Origin: Marinilabilia rubra | GTDB lineage: Bacteria > Bacteroidota > Bacteroidia > Bacteroidales > Marinilabiliaceae | Length of the DNA stretch: 64,000 bases | Direction of reading: 5' to 3' | Assembly: GCF_003121985.1 (NCBI RefSeq) | Contig: NZ_QEWP01000014.1 | Span: 1-64,000 of the forward strand | Shown: piece by piece, positions 44,710 to 54,800 of the stretch | Position numbering within the stretch: position 1 is the stretch's first letter | How the letters are laid out: each line of letters opens with the position of its first letter | Program-made: the position numbers and the translations under genes | Notes under the pieces: model-generated | Databases searched by the model: none | What the model saw: the letters and a program-made list of their open reading frames with translations, nothing else | Told to the model about the DNA's origin: nothing

Positions 44710-46683
44710 ATGTTTGATATGAAATATAAGTTATTAATATTGATTGTTTTGTGTGTTGCGGGAGCCGGGAGGGCATCTGCAAAACAAAATAATTATCGAT
44801 TGTCTTCTCCCGATAAAAAAATAGAAATCGTTGTAAGTACAGATAGTGTAATTCATTTTTCTGTAAATTTTAATGGAGGTGAGCTTTTTAGCCTCTCAGA
44901 AATAGGGATGCAACTTGAAAATGAGCATCTGGGAGGTGACCCTATTGTTGTAAAGGCTAAAAGACAACAGGTTGATGAAACAATCACACCGGTTGTAAAA
45001 ATAAAGGAAGCCGAAATAATCAATCGGTTCAATGAGTTGAGGCTTTTTTTTAAAAAAGGCTTTTCGCTTTCATTCCGGGTTTTCAATGAGGGAATTGCTT
45101 ACCGTTTCGAGACTGAAAAGACGGGAGAGATTACTGTTTTGGATGAAATATGTAATATGAGATTTCCTGATAATTACATGTGCTGGTGGGGGAGTGAGAG
45201 GCAGTTTCAATCCAATAATCAGGTTTATTATGATTATACATCAGTTCAGGAACTGGGAGGGGAATATTTGGCGAGCTTGCCATTAATTCTTAAACCCTCT
45301 GAAGGGCCTAAAATGGTTATTGCCGAGACCGATTTGCAGGATTACCCGGGACTTTGGTTAAAGGGAGCGAATGGTTTAAATCTGAAAAGTGATTTACCCA
45401 AGGAGGTCATGGATTTTAAAGAATTAAGTGATCGTCGTCTTCCCATTACTGAGCGATATCATTATATAGCGAAAACTTCCGGGGAGCGTAGTTTTCCGTG
45501 GCGGGTTTTTGCAATTGCCGAGGATGATGCCGATTTGATTACCAATCAGATGACCTACCTTCTGGCTTCTGAAAATAAAATTGAAGATGCTTCCTGGATC
45601 ACACCGGGGAAAGTTTCCTGGGATTGGTGGAATGCTAATAATGTCTACAATGTGGATTTTAAAGCAGGAATAAATACCGAAACTTATAAGTATTACATTG
45701 ACTTTGCCTCAGAATATGGATTGGAATATGTAATGTTGGATGAAGGTTGGTATAAACTCGGGGATTTGATGGAAGTTGTTCCTGAGATTGATATGGAAGA
45801 ATTAACATCATATGCTAAAGATAAAGGTGTAGGACTTATGCTTTGGTGTGTATGGAAAACATTGGACGATCAATTGGAAGATGCGATGGATCAATTTGAA
45901 GCGTGGGGAATTAAGGGCATAAAAGTTGACTTTATGGACAGAGATGACAAATGGATGGTGAATTATTTTCATCGTATTGCATCTGAGGCTGCTAAACATA
46001 AATTGATGGTGGATTTTCATGGTTCTTATAAACCTGCCGGAATTCGGCGTATGTATCCCAATGTTATGACCAGGGAAGGTGTAAACGGAGGCGAACAATT
46101 CAAATGGAGCATGCGCCAAACGCCCGAACATGATCTGATTCTTCCTTTTGGCAGAATGTTGGCCGGTCCTCTTGATTATACTCCCGGTTCTATGCAAAAT
46201 GCCCAGGAGAAAGATTTCAAACCTATTTTCGATACCCCCATGAGTATGGGGACCCGATGCCATCAGCTAGCAATGTTTGTTGTTTATGAAAGTCCTGTGC
46301 AGATGCTTTGTGACAGTCCGACAAGGTATTATGACGAGCCAGAGTTTATGGCGTTTTTAAGTGATGTCCCTACGGTTTGGGATGAAACTGTGGTGTTGGA
46401 GGCCAGGGTTAGTGATAAATTGTTAATGGCCCGCAGAAATGGCAAGAATTGGTATCTGGGAGGAATGATTGATTGGGATGAGCGAACAGTGGATGTGGAT
46501 TTGTCATTCTTACCCGATGGACAAAAATATAAAATGACTATTTACACTGATGGTGTTAATGCTAACCGGCATGGTAACGATTTCAAAATGGATGAAGTAA
46601 TCGTCGACAATAGCTATAAAAAAACAATCCTTCTTAAAAAAGGGGGTGGAATGGCAGCGATGTTGCATCCTGTCCTTAATTAG
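44710..46683 (+). CDS. GH97 alpha-glycosidase (probable retaining alpha-galactosidase)
   Basis: This is a 657-residue exported enzyme (signal ending RASAK). It has the GH97 order: an N-terminal beta-sandwich (SSPDKKIEIVVSTDS), a catalytic TIM-barrel with WDWWNA and YVMLDEGWY, and a C-terminal beta domain. IKGIKVDFMDRDD puts Asp407 where retaining GH97 enzymes have the nucleophile, and TREGVNGGEQ carries Glu456 as candidate acid/base. Inverting GH97 members (SusB-type alpha-glucosidases) use a glutamate base instead, so retaining alpha-galactosidase activity is favoured. An ATG three codons downstream (44719) is an alternative start. It probably trims oligosaccharides delivered by the SusCD pair. 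Confidence 0.9.
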   Translation: MFDMKYKLLILIVLCVAGAGRASAKQNNYRLSSPDKKIEIVVSTDSVIHFSVNFNGGELFSLSEIGMQLENEHLGGDPIVVKAKRQQVDETITPVVKIKEAEIINRFNELRLFFKKGFSLSFRVFNEGIAYRFETEKTGEITVLDEICNMRFPDNYMCWWGSERQFQSNNQVYYDYTSVQELGGEYLASLPLILKPSEGPKMVIAETDLQDYPGLWLKGANGLNLKSDLPKEVMDFKELSDRRLPITERYHYIAKTSGERSFPWRVFAIAEDDADLITNQMTYLLASENKIEDASWITPGKVSWDWWNANNVYNVDFKAGINTETYKYYIDFASEYGLEYVMLDEGWYKLGDLMEVVPEIDMEELTSYAKDKGVGLMLWCVWKTLDDQLEDAMDQFEAWGIKGIKVDFMDRDDKWMVNYFHRIASEAAKHKLMVDFHGSYKPAGIRRMYPNVMTREGVNGGEQFKWSMRQTPEHDLILPFGRMLAGPLDYTPGSMQNAQEKDFKPIFDTPMSMGTRCHQLAMFVVYESPVQMLCDSPTRYYDEPEFMAFLSDVPTVWDETVVLEARVSDKLLMARRNGKNWYLGGMIDWDERTVDVDLSFLPDGQKYKMTIYTDGVNANRHGNDFKMDEVIVDNSYKKTILLKKGGGMAAMLHPVLN

Positions 46684-46879
46684 AAGGGAATGATATAGTT
46701 GTTTTTTGTTTGACTCTTTTTTAAAATAGAGAAAGAATGAAAACTTTTACCTCCAGGCAAAAGTTGGATATTTAAACCACAACTGCCCCTCATTAATATT
46801 TTTAGGTGTTTTAAAACTTGGAAGGGGAGGAGGAAGCTATTGTTTAGTTTGTAATAAAAGAAAGTTTAAAATATAGATC

Positions 46880-47917
46880 ATGAATATGTTGAGATATGTC
46901 AAAGCATTAATGCTTTTTTGTTTCATTGGATTTTTATCTTTCTGTTCATCATCAGATGGGGGCAAAGTTAGAAACTCTTATACTATTAAAATTACAGCAG
47001 AGGAGAAGGGGGTTGTATACCTGAATGGTAAGAATACTGGAAATATGACTCCTGCAGAGTTAAATGTGGGTAAAGGAGAGCACGTTTTTGGGGTGGGAAC
47101 AGACGGATCCAATCAATATTTTAGAAGAGAAATAGATGTTGATGAAGATGCCGAAATATTCCTATCGACAAAAGATCAACCTGACCCAAAAGTTTGGAAG
47201 GCGTTGTGGGTAGGAGTCCATGAAGTAAAAGGTTCTTCTCCTAATGGGGTTTGCAGTTCTCATTTTAGTAAAGAGGAGTTAAATGCAGGTTATGAGTTTT
47301 TTATGTGGAGTATTGAAAATCATTTTGAATCTTTTACTTACAATACAGTGAAGTGGGATGTGGAACGGAAAGATATTCAATTGCCGGTTCGATTACACAA
47401 GGCGAGTAATACCTGGTTTACTCTGGAACCAAACTCAATAACTGAGTTGATTCCTGATATCAAACCCGGAGAATATGATGCTGTTTTTGTGTTTTGGCCA
47501 GAGCAGGACGGAGATTGTAGCTTTGAGAGTTCTTATTTCGGTTTGGCGTGGACTGATCCAATGAATGATCCGATTAAAACCGGATATATTACCATTAAAT
47601 TCGATGCCGGTTCAGATATAAATGAAAAGATAGCATGGTATAAAAACAATGATCCGGGAGTTTGGGTGCATGAATGGTTGCACACTGTTGGTGAGAATTA
47701 TTATCAAGATCTCGGAGTTTCAATGCCGGAAAAAGGAGATGACGGTTTGGTTTTACATGCCGCAGAGAAATATGGTTATTCTTATCCCTGGATGGATTGG
47801 TATAAGGAATTCATGGGAGGTCAAGTGAGAGATCAAAAGAATGGATCCTTATTTTTAGGGATTGGTCCCGAAACCTTTTTAAAGAAATCGTTGCGGGAGG
47901 TTGCAGTAGTTGATTAG
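46880..47917 (+). CDS. Lipoprotein with PEGA domain and putative zinc-hydrolase HEWLH motif
   Basis: This is a 345-residue lipoprotein (Cys22 in FLSFC). Residues from about 35 to 100 match a PEGA repeat (VYLNGKNTGNMTPAELNVGKGEH), a small beta domain used for glycan or surface binding. The rest (about 110-345) is a domain I do not recognise. It contains VHEWLHTVGENYY with H264-E265-W-L-H268, an HExxH pattern typical of zinc metallopeptidases, and downstream acidic residues. No other family signature is seen. It follows the GH97 gene at 196 bp on the same strand, so it may be an accessory of this locus. The peptidase idea rests on one motif and needs caution. Confidence 0.7.
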   Translation: MNMLRYVKALMLFCFIGFLSFCSSSDGGKVRNSYTIKITAEEKGVVYLNGKNTGNMTPAELNVGKGEHVFGVGTDGSNQYFRREIDVDEDAEIFLSTKDQPDPKVWKALWVGVHEVKGSSPNGVCSSHFSKEELNAGYEFFMWSIENHFESFTYNTVKWDVERKDIQLPVRLHKASNTWFTLEPNSITELIPDIKPGEYDAVFVFWPEQDGDCSFESSYFGLAWTDPMNDPIKTGYITIKFDAGSDINEKIAWYKNNDPGVWVHEWLHTVGENYYQDLGVSMPEKGDDGLVLHAAEKYGYSYPWMDWYKEFMGGQVRDQKNGSLFLGIGPETFLKKSLREVAVVD

Positions 47918-47971
47918 CAGAGCCTAACTCTGTTTTTTTAGCATTTGCTTATAGAGATTAATTAGTGCTTT

Positions 47972-48002
47972 AAAAAGCTGCATTTAAATGATGTAGCTTT
48001 TT
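47972..48002 (+). terminator. Intrinsic terminator after the PEGA/HEWLH gene
   Basis: AAAAAGCTGCAT (47972-47983) pairs with ATGTAGCTTTTT (47991-48002) with one G-U wobble and a 7-base loop, followed by more T. Confidence 0.8.
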
Positions 48003-48189
48003 TTTATTGGGTGCTTTGTTGAGGGGCTATTTTATGTTCTTTCTAGCATTTAAACTTAAGATTGCGTTGTCTGCTTGAGAATATTACGTCACGGATTCCT
48101 TATATGTGATCTGGATTTAAATTAAAATCTTCATTATTTTTCGGACGGGACTTAATTTTTTTAATATGATGGTCTAAGTAATACCATAT

Positions 48190-48399
48190 GAGTATTTTCC
48201 CTTCGCTTACCATTCGTCCCGCCGTCGAAACTGCTTCGGTCCTGCTTCGTAACAGCTTCGGTTGTTGTTCGTTCAGGCTTCGTTCCCTTATAAGCGAAGG
48301 ATAACCGAAGAACAACCGAACAAACCACGAATCTGCCTCGAATTTGTCCCGGAGCAGGGGCGAAGCAGAACCGAATAATGAAGATTTGGTCGAATACTC
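48190..48399. repeat. Palindromic array of 16 TTCG/CGAA sites on an exact 11-bp pitch
   Basis: TTCG (one site GTCG) begins at 48202, 48213, 48224, 48235, 48246, 48257, 48268 and 48279. Its reverse complement CGAA (one site CGGA) begins at 48295, 48306, 48317, 48328, 48339, 48350, 48361 and 48372. Every step within each half is exactly 11 bp, and the halves mirror each other about position 48288.5. The 7-bp spacers are mostly unconserved. Flanking GAGTATT (48190-48196) and AATACTC (48393-48399) are inverted copies. An 11-bp step rules out a coding repeat. Confidence 0.9.
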
Positions 48400-48915
48400 G
48401 TGTGGGGTGAACAGCATTTTGGTGTTAGAGACAACCATAAAATACCGGATGTTAAGGTGTTTTAGCTGTAATGGTTTGGTAATGAGGTTGTAATTTTGCT
48501 GATCGGGGCTAAGTTATCGGATGACAGGTGTTTAGGTGGTTGAACCTTGTTGGTGATTCAACAAATGCAATAAAAACCAGATCCTCTTGAGTGTTGATAA
48601 TTAGTTGTTTGTTGATTGTTTCTGAAATTCATGTAAGATTACCGGAATATTTTTTTATGAAAAATCCACTTACATTGCGCTTATCAATCGATTGAAGAAG
48701 CAGGGTTACCGGAATGGTTATCGCTTGGTTACCGAGCTATTGTTGAACTTTAAAACGATTTGAAATGAGTAGAAAACTGTTGTTAATTCCAGGCCAAACA
48801 GAGGCTGAGGGCCTCATACGGAGGAGGGGAGGAATTCTATAAGTGGCGGATGAAAACCGCTCCCATGTTAATACCGGGGTGAAAATCCAGGCAAAAGGAG
48901 AAGAACAATTCATTT

Positions 48916-49797
48916 TTATTTGAAATTCCTTTTCCTGTAATGGGTGGGTGATTGAAGCATAATGCGCTTAAAAGTCCGGGAAAAATAGAAAGGATCTGAA
49001 AAGCCCAGATTAGAAGCAATTTCAGCTACACTTAAGGTTGAAGTATCCAGCCAGCGACAAGCTTCCTGCATTTTTAACTGATTAAAATATTCCATGGGGG
49101 CATGGCCGGTTTTTTCGGAAAATATTTTTGAAAAATGAGAGGCACTGTATCCTGCGTCACGGGCCAGGTCATCGAGCTTTAGGGGTTTGTTGAGGTTTTC
49201 GCGCATAAAATTTATGGCTTGTATTGTAAAGTCGGGTTGGCTGCCTTTCAGTATTTGTCTGAACTGATTGATATACATGAAGGAAGCCATCAAATGCCAC
49301 AGGCAAAGGTTGGCGTATTCAAGATTTTCACGGCTGTAACCCATCGAAAGGTTTACCAATATTTCTGTGAACAGTTCGGTTCTTTCCTTTTTTCGGGAAA
49401 CCGGCGATGGAGAGATGACATTGATATGCCCCGTTATTTTTGAAAAAAGGTCCGATTTTTCCCCCGAAAAATGGACCCAGTAAATGTTCCAGGGATTTTC
49501 CTCATTCGAATAGTAAGTGTGTGGAGTATGAGCGGGTATTACAAAAAAAAGGTTGGGTAATATTTCATGCTCTTTTGAGCCTATTTTTATTGTGCCTTTT
49601 CCTTCCAGGTTATAAATCAGAATATGTTCTTCAATCCCTTCCTTGCGGTCGCGGTAATGAAACCTTGCATTGGGATAAAAACCAATGTCCGTTACGTACA
49701 ACCCATTGATCAAAGGATTCTTTTTTATTTCTTCAATTATTTTTCCCGGAACAACGATGATCATTTCTCCCGGAAAACCTTCCATTTTTTTTACCAT
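48916..49797 (-). CDS. AraC-family transcriptional regulator with cupin sensor domain
   Basis: This is a 293-residue regulator. The N-terminal part (about 20-160) is a cupin-like ligand-binding domain (HILIYNLEGKGTIKIG, VIPAHTPHTYYS). The C-terminal 100 residues are two helix-turn-helix motifs of the AraC family (KLDDLARDAGYSASHFSKIF and SVAEIASNLGFSDPFYFSR). It should sense a sugar and activate nearby genes. It is divergent from the sugar transporter/DUF5107/GH2 genes with a 265-bp shared upstream region, which makes those genes its most likely targets. Confidence 0.94.
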   Translation of the reverse strand: MVKKMEGFPGEMIIVVPGKIIEEIKKNPLINGLYVTDIGFYPNARFHYRDRKEGIEEHILIYNLEGKGTIKIGSKEHEILPNLFFVIPAHTPHTYYSNEENPWNIYWVHFSGEKSDLFSKITGHINVISPSPVSRKKERTELFTEILVNLSMGYSRENLEYANLCLWHLMASFMYINQFRQILKGSQPDFTIQAINFMRENLNKPLKLDDLARDAGYSASHFSKIFSEKTGHAPMEYFNQLKMQEACRWLDTSTLSVAEIASNLGFSDPFYFSRTFKRIMLQSPTHYRKRNFK

Positions 49798-50001
49798 AAT
49801 GAGAATAAATTGAATTTATTTCATTCAATCATTATTTGAAAACAGGAGGTGTAGGCCTGTTTTTTTATTTTATATGCAAGAGATACAGTGCTTAGTAGTT
49901 TGCATGTGCAAATATTGACATAAATTATGGATTATTGGATTAAAAATAAGAAAATCCATGTAATCGCAAAAAATGGCATTTTAATATGACCTTTTGTAAT
50001 C

Positions 50002-50009
50002 TACATTTG
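50002..50009 (+). promoter_or_regulatory. Candidate -7 element for the MFS sugar transporter gene
   Basis: TACATTTG exactly matches the Bacteroidota TAnnTTTG consensus. A weak T-rich -33 position (near 49979-49982) lies 19 bp upstream. The predicted leader to the ATG at 50063 is about 50 bases and would contain any AraC-controlled signals downstream of the promoter. Confidence 0.5.
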
Positions 50010-50062
50010 TAATGTGATTCTAATGTGATATTGTAATAAGTAAAATGGAAACACTTCGATAA

Positions 50063-51457
50063 ATGGAAAACTACAATTTTAAATACATCTGGGGAATAAC
50101 CCTGGTCTCAGCTATGGGAGGACTCCTGTTTGGCTACGACTGGGTAGTGATTGGCGGTGCCAAACCATTTTATGAACGATTCTTTGATATTGTGAATTCT
50201 CCGTACCTGCAGGGATGGGCCATGAGCAGCGCCTTGCTGGGCTGTATTGTAGGGGCCATGGGAGCAGGCTGGTTAAGTGACCGGTTCGGACGAAAGCCAT
50301 CACTTATTGTAGCCGCATTTCTTTTTACACTTTCTGCGTTAGGAACAGGATGGACAAGTGATTTTACACTTTTTATCTGGTTCAGGCTCCTGGGTGGTTT
50401 AGGCATCGGACTGGCATCCTCTATTTCTCCCATTTATATTGCCGAGGTAGCGCCGGCTGAGAAGCGCGGACGCTTTGTCTCTCTCAACCAGCTGACCATT
50501 GTTATTGGCATTCTGGCAGCTCAGATAGCCAATTATTTGATTGCTGAACCAGTTCCTGAAGGGGCCACCGATACGGTTATCCTCAATTCCTGGAACGGAC
50601 AAATGGGGTGGCGCTTCATGTTCTGGGCAGAATTGGTGCCGGCATCACTTTTCTTCGGCCTCATGTTCTTTGTCCCTGAAAGTCCCAGGTGGTTGACTAA
50701 AAATCACAAGAATGAAGCAGCATTGAAAGTTCTAAGTAAAGTAGGAGGTCTGGACTATGGACAAAGAGTGATTGATAGCATCAAGCACAGTTTAAAAGGA
50801 AATTCACAAAAAGTAAGACTGAAAGATCTTTTGGCAGTGAAGGTAAGACCCATTTTGCTGATAGGCATTGTATTGGCCGTATTCCAGCAATGGTCGGGGA
50901 TTAATGTGGTTTTTAATTATGCTGAAGAGATATTCAGGGCAGCCGGCTTTGGCGTTACCGATGTGCTTTTCAATATTGTTATTACCGGTATTGTCAATCT
51001 GGTGTTTACTTTTCTGGCTTTGAAAACGGTAGATTCTTGGGGAAGAAGAAAATTAATGCTCTTTGGATCGGCCGGACTGGCAGTGACCTACCTTTTACTT
51101 GGAGGCAGTTATTTCTTTGAATTGAATGGTTTTGTTGTCCTCTTGTTTGTGGTGTTGGGTATTGGTATTTATGCCATGTCACTGGCGCCAATTACATGGG
51201 TTGTACTGTCCGAAATCTTTCCCAATAAAATACGTGGAACAGCCATGTCCGTTGGTACTTCTTCTCTTTGGATTGCCAGTTTTGTGTTGACTTATACTTT
51301 TCCGTTGCTTAACAGTTCGTTAGGGGCCTCAGGTACTTTCTGGGTGTATGCACTTATTTGTCTGTTAGGGTTTTCATTTATTTTGAAGAAGCTGCCTGAA
51401 ACTAAAGGAAAGACCCTTGAGGAGATTGAAGAGTATTTTGAAGGTGAGAATAACTGA
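50063..51457 (+). CDS. MFS sugar:proton symporter (sugar porter family)
   Basis: This is a 464-residue inner-membrane transporter with twelve predicted helices. It carries the sugar-porter signatures GWLSDRFGRKPSL (between helices 2 and 3), PESPRWL before the central loop, DSWGRRKLML in the second half and PETKGKTLEEIE at the C-terminus. It imports a monosaccharide with protons. The gene is followed by a nested palindromic element and then the DUF5107 gene. The AraC gene is divergent. The sugar cannot be named. Confidence 0.95.
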   Translation: MENYNFKYIWGITLVSAMGGLLFGYDWVVIGGAKPFYERFFDIVNSPYLQGWAMSSALLGCIVGAMGAGWLSDRFGRKPSLIVAAFLFTLSALGTGWTSDFTLFIWFRLLGGLGIGLASSISPIYIAEVAPAEKRGRFVSLNQLTIVIGILAAQIANYLIAEPVPEGATDTVILNSWNGQMGWRFMFWAELVPASLFFGLMFFVPESPRWLTKNHKNEAALKVLSKVGGLDYGQRVIDSIKHSLKGNSQKVRLKDLLAVKVRPILLIGIVLAVFQQWSGINVVFNYAEEIFRAAGFGVTDVLFNIVITGIVNLVFTFLALKTVDSWGRRKLMLFGSAGLAVTYLLLGGSYFFELNGFVVLLFVVLGIGIYAMSLAPITWVVLSEIFPNKIRGTAMSVGTSSLWIASFVLTYTFPLLNSSLGASGTFWVYALICLLGFSFILKKLPETKGKTLEEIEEYFEGENN

Positions 51458-51495
51458 GAAAACTAAAAATTGAATCAGATTATTGTTAAAAGAAG

Positions 51496-51679
51496 CAGGC
51501 TGAAGGCCTGCAATCAACTTAGCCCGGGGCAATCGCCCCGGGAAAGAATGAGTTCCTCATTCTCCTCCGCCCCGCCCGTTTGGTCGCAAGGCGACCAAAC
51601 GGGCGGGGGAGTGGCTGTGTTGGATTTACATACCCAGGGCGGTTGCCCTGGGCTATATTGCTATCAGGCCTTCAGCCTG
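51496..51679. repeat. Nested multi-palindrome element (REP/BIME-like)
   Basis: The outer arms CAGGCTGAAGGCCTG (51496-51510) and CAGGCCTTCAGCCTG (51665-51679) are exact inverted copies. Inside, 51520-51542 and 51633-51655 are near-exact inverted copies of each other (20 of 23), and each is itself a palindrome (CCCGGGGC/GCCCCGGG; CCCAGGGC/GCCCTGGG). GAATGAG/CTCATTC (51546-51562) is a small hairpin. At the centre CCCGCCCGTTTGGTCGC (51571-51587) and its exact complement (51591-51607) flank a 3-base loop. It is GC-rich against an AT-rich background and lies between two genes. Confidence 0.85.
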
Positions 51680-51848
51680 AAATTTTGAAGAACCAGATTT
51701 CATCAAAAAAAGTAAGTGCAAAAAAACTTCAAGTTGTTTCAAATTTCCTTGCACATTATTAATGCGTTATTCTTGTAATATAATGATAAAGAGTAGTTTT
51801 CTATTTTTAGCAAGCCTGTTAAAATGACTTTTTTAAAACAAAATAATT

Positions 51849-54800
51849 ATGAAATCAAATGTAAAAGTATGGTCTCAGGAAGAGGTCATTCCCACATACG
51901 GTATCGGTTACCCCGATAAAAACCCTATTTTTCTGGAAAAGAGAGTTTACCAGGGAAGTAGTGGTGCGGTATATCCTTATCCCGTAATTGAGAAAATTTA
52001 CGATACTAAGGAAGATGTTGCTTATCAGGCCATCTATCTGGAAAATGAGTATGTGAAGCTGATGATACTTCCCCAGTTGGGAGGCAGAATTCAGATGGCA
52101 TGGGATAAGATTAAACAACGCCATTTTGTTTACTATAACCATGTTATTAAGCCCGCTCTTGTTGGGCTTACCGGTCCCTGGATATCGGGCGGAATTGAGT
52201 TTAACTGGCCACAGCACCACCGTCCGTCTACCTATTTGCCGGTTGATTGGCGCATTGAGGAAAATGAAGATGGAAGTGCCACGGTCTGGGTCAACGAGAT
52301 TGAGCGCATGTTTGGACAAAAAGGCGCAGCTGGTTTTACCCTGCACCCCGGGAGAGCCTATCTGGAAATTAAGGGACAGTTGTTTAACCGAACGCCATTT
52401 CCGCAAACGTTTTTGTGGTGGGCCAATCCGGCTGTAGCTGTGAACGACCATTACCAGTCGGTTTTTCCACCCGATGTAAATGCGGTTTTTGACCACGGTA
52501 AACGGGATGTTTCAACATTCCCCATAGCTACGGGAACTTATTACAAGGTCGATTATTCTTCAGGCGTGGATATATCACGGTACAAAAATCTTCCGGTACC
52601 TACGTCCTACATGGCTATTAAGTCGAAATACGAATTTGTGGGAGGCTATGAAAACGATACAAAGGCTGGTGTTCTTCATGTGGCCAATAATCATATTTCT
52701 CCCGGTAAAAAACAATGGACCTGGGGTTGTGGCGATTTTGGCGTGGCCTGGGACAGAAACCTGACCGACGAAGATGGTCCATATATTGAGCTGATGGCCG
52801 GTGTATTTACCGATAATCAGCCCGACTTTACCTGGTTGATGCCTGGAGAGGAGAGGACTTTTGAGCAGGTATTTTTACCCTATAGAGAGTTGGGTGTTGT
52901 AAAGAATGCCAACCGGAATGTGTTGCTTAATCTTGAGCCCGAACAAGGCAAGCTGCTTTTAAAACTGTTTGGAACCTCGGTTTTTGAAAATGCCAAAGTT
53001 GTTTTAAAAGAAGACTCCAAAATAATTTGGGAAAAAACAATTGCCCTTTCCCCGGAGAAGGTTTTTGAAGAACGGTTGGATATAGATGCATCATTGATGG
53101 ACAATGTATGTGTGGCGGTTTATGACGGCGGTGGCGAGCAACTTATCAGTTGGAGGGCTGAAAAAGATGAGATAAAAAAACCTGCCGAACCTGCAAAAGC
53201 AGCCAAAGAGCCTCACGAGATTCTCACCAATGAACAGCTATTTCTTACGGGGCAGCATTTGGAGCAGTATCGTCATGCTACCTTTTCGCCTGTTGATTAT
53301 TATCAGGAGGCATTAAAGCGTGATCCTAAAGATATCCGTAATAACAATGCCATGGGTTTGTGGTTCTTACGCAGAGGCAAATTTGCATTGGCGAAGACAT
53401 ATTTCCAGACTGCCATCGACACCCAATTGGAGAGGAACCCCAATCCTTACGATGGGGAGCCTTTATACAACAGCGGGGTGGCTCTCTTTTATCAAGGGAA
53501 TTATGACGAAGCTTACGACAGCTTCTATAAGGCTACCTGGAATGCGGCCTGGAAAAGCGTCTCGTTCCTGTTTCTGGCCCGTATTTCTGCCAGAAAAGGA
53601 TTGTTTAAACGAGCGCTCAGTGAAGCAGAGCAAGCTCTCATTGCCAACTGGCACAACCACAGTGCCCGCTTTTTGAAATCTGTTTTGCTCAGAAAGCTGG
53701 GTGAAAGTCAAAAGGCTCAGAAGTGGGCTGAAGAGTGTCTGGTGATTGATGGTTTTAATTTTGGTTGTCTGTATGAAAAAGCACTGCTTTCTGGCGCTGG
53801 ATCAGATAAAGATTATTGGCATCAGTTAATGCGGAACGCCAATAACAATTACCGCGAACTGGCTCTTGAATATGCCTCTGCCGGCTTTTTTGATGAAGCC
53901 CGCAGTATCATTCTTGTAGGGATAGAGTCTTGTCCTGCTGACTGTATGGATCAATATTATACCGGGTGGTTTTCATCAAAACTAGGCGATGAAGAAGCCA
54001 GGAATAAATACTATGAAGAGGCCAAAGACGGAGCTGAGGGCGAATTCTTTCCAAACAAACCTGAGGAGATTCTGATTCTCTCGGATGCCTTGAAGTTTTC
54101 TGCAAACGATTGGCATGCGGCTTATTTACTAGGTAATATCTGGTACGATAAGCGTCAGTATCCTGAAGCTATTGAGTGCTGGGAGCAATCTGCGGCTTCC
54201 AATCCCGATTTTCACAGAGTGCATCGCAGTCTTGCACTGGCTTATTACAACAAGCTGGATCAAAAAGATGCTGCTCTTAAAGAACTGGAGCTGGCGCATG
54301 ATCTGGAACCATCTGATCCCCGAATCGTTATGGAATTGGATCAGCTTTACAAGAAGTTGAATAAACCATTTAACGAAAGACTGGCATTTCTTGAGGCCCA
54401 TCCCGAGGCCCTTGATTACCGGGACGATCTCTATCTCGAGTTGGTAACCTTGTATAATCAAATTGGAGATTATGAAAAGGCTAAAAACTTAATCTCCGAT
54501 CGTAAGTTCCACCCCTGGGAAGGCGGAGAAGGAAAAGTACCGGCGCAATACCAGATTTGCCGTCTGGGACTGGCCAGGGAAGCCCTTAAGGTGAAAGAGT
54601 ATCAGAAAGTGGTGGATTTGATGAAAGAAACGCTCTATTATCCCGAAAATCTGGGTGAGGGCAAATTATATGGCGCTCAGGAAAATGATTTCTACTACTA
54701 CATGGGATTGGGGTACGAAGGTTTAGATGAGAAGGAAAAAGCCCGCGAATGTTTCGAAATCGCTTCTCAGGGTCTGGACACTCCCTCTGATGCCATGTTT

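Larger units (their letters stand above)
47918..48915. other. 1-kb non-coding region holding a terminator and the 11-bp array
   Basis: No supported gene is present. The content is a terminator (47972-48002), the phased TTCG/CGAA array (48202-48375) and an AT-rich stretch with a direct repeat of GGTTACCG (near 48703 and 48727). The minus-strand frame 48100-48438 only reads through the array. Confidence 0.7.

Noticed and set aside
48202-48375. CRISPR or simple hairpin explanation for the 11-bp array
   Set aside because: Units are 11 bp with a 4-bp core and inverted halves, and most spacers do not base pair.
48100-48438. Minus-strand frame of 112 codons
   Set aside because: It reads straight through the 11-bp TTCG/CGAA array, has no family features, and its periodicity is not in threes.
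51470-51762. Two short plus-strand frames
   Set aside because: They lie inside the nested palindrome, have no signal or domain, and the composition follows the repeat.
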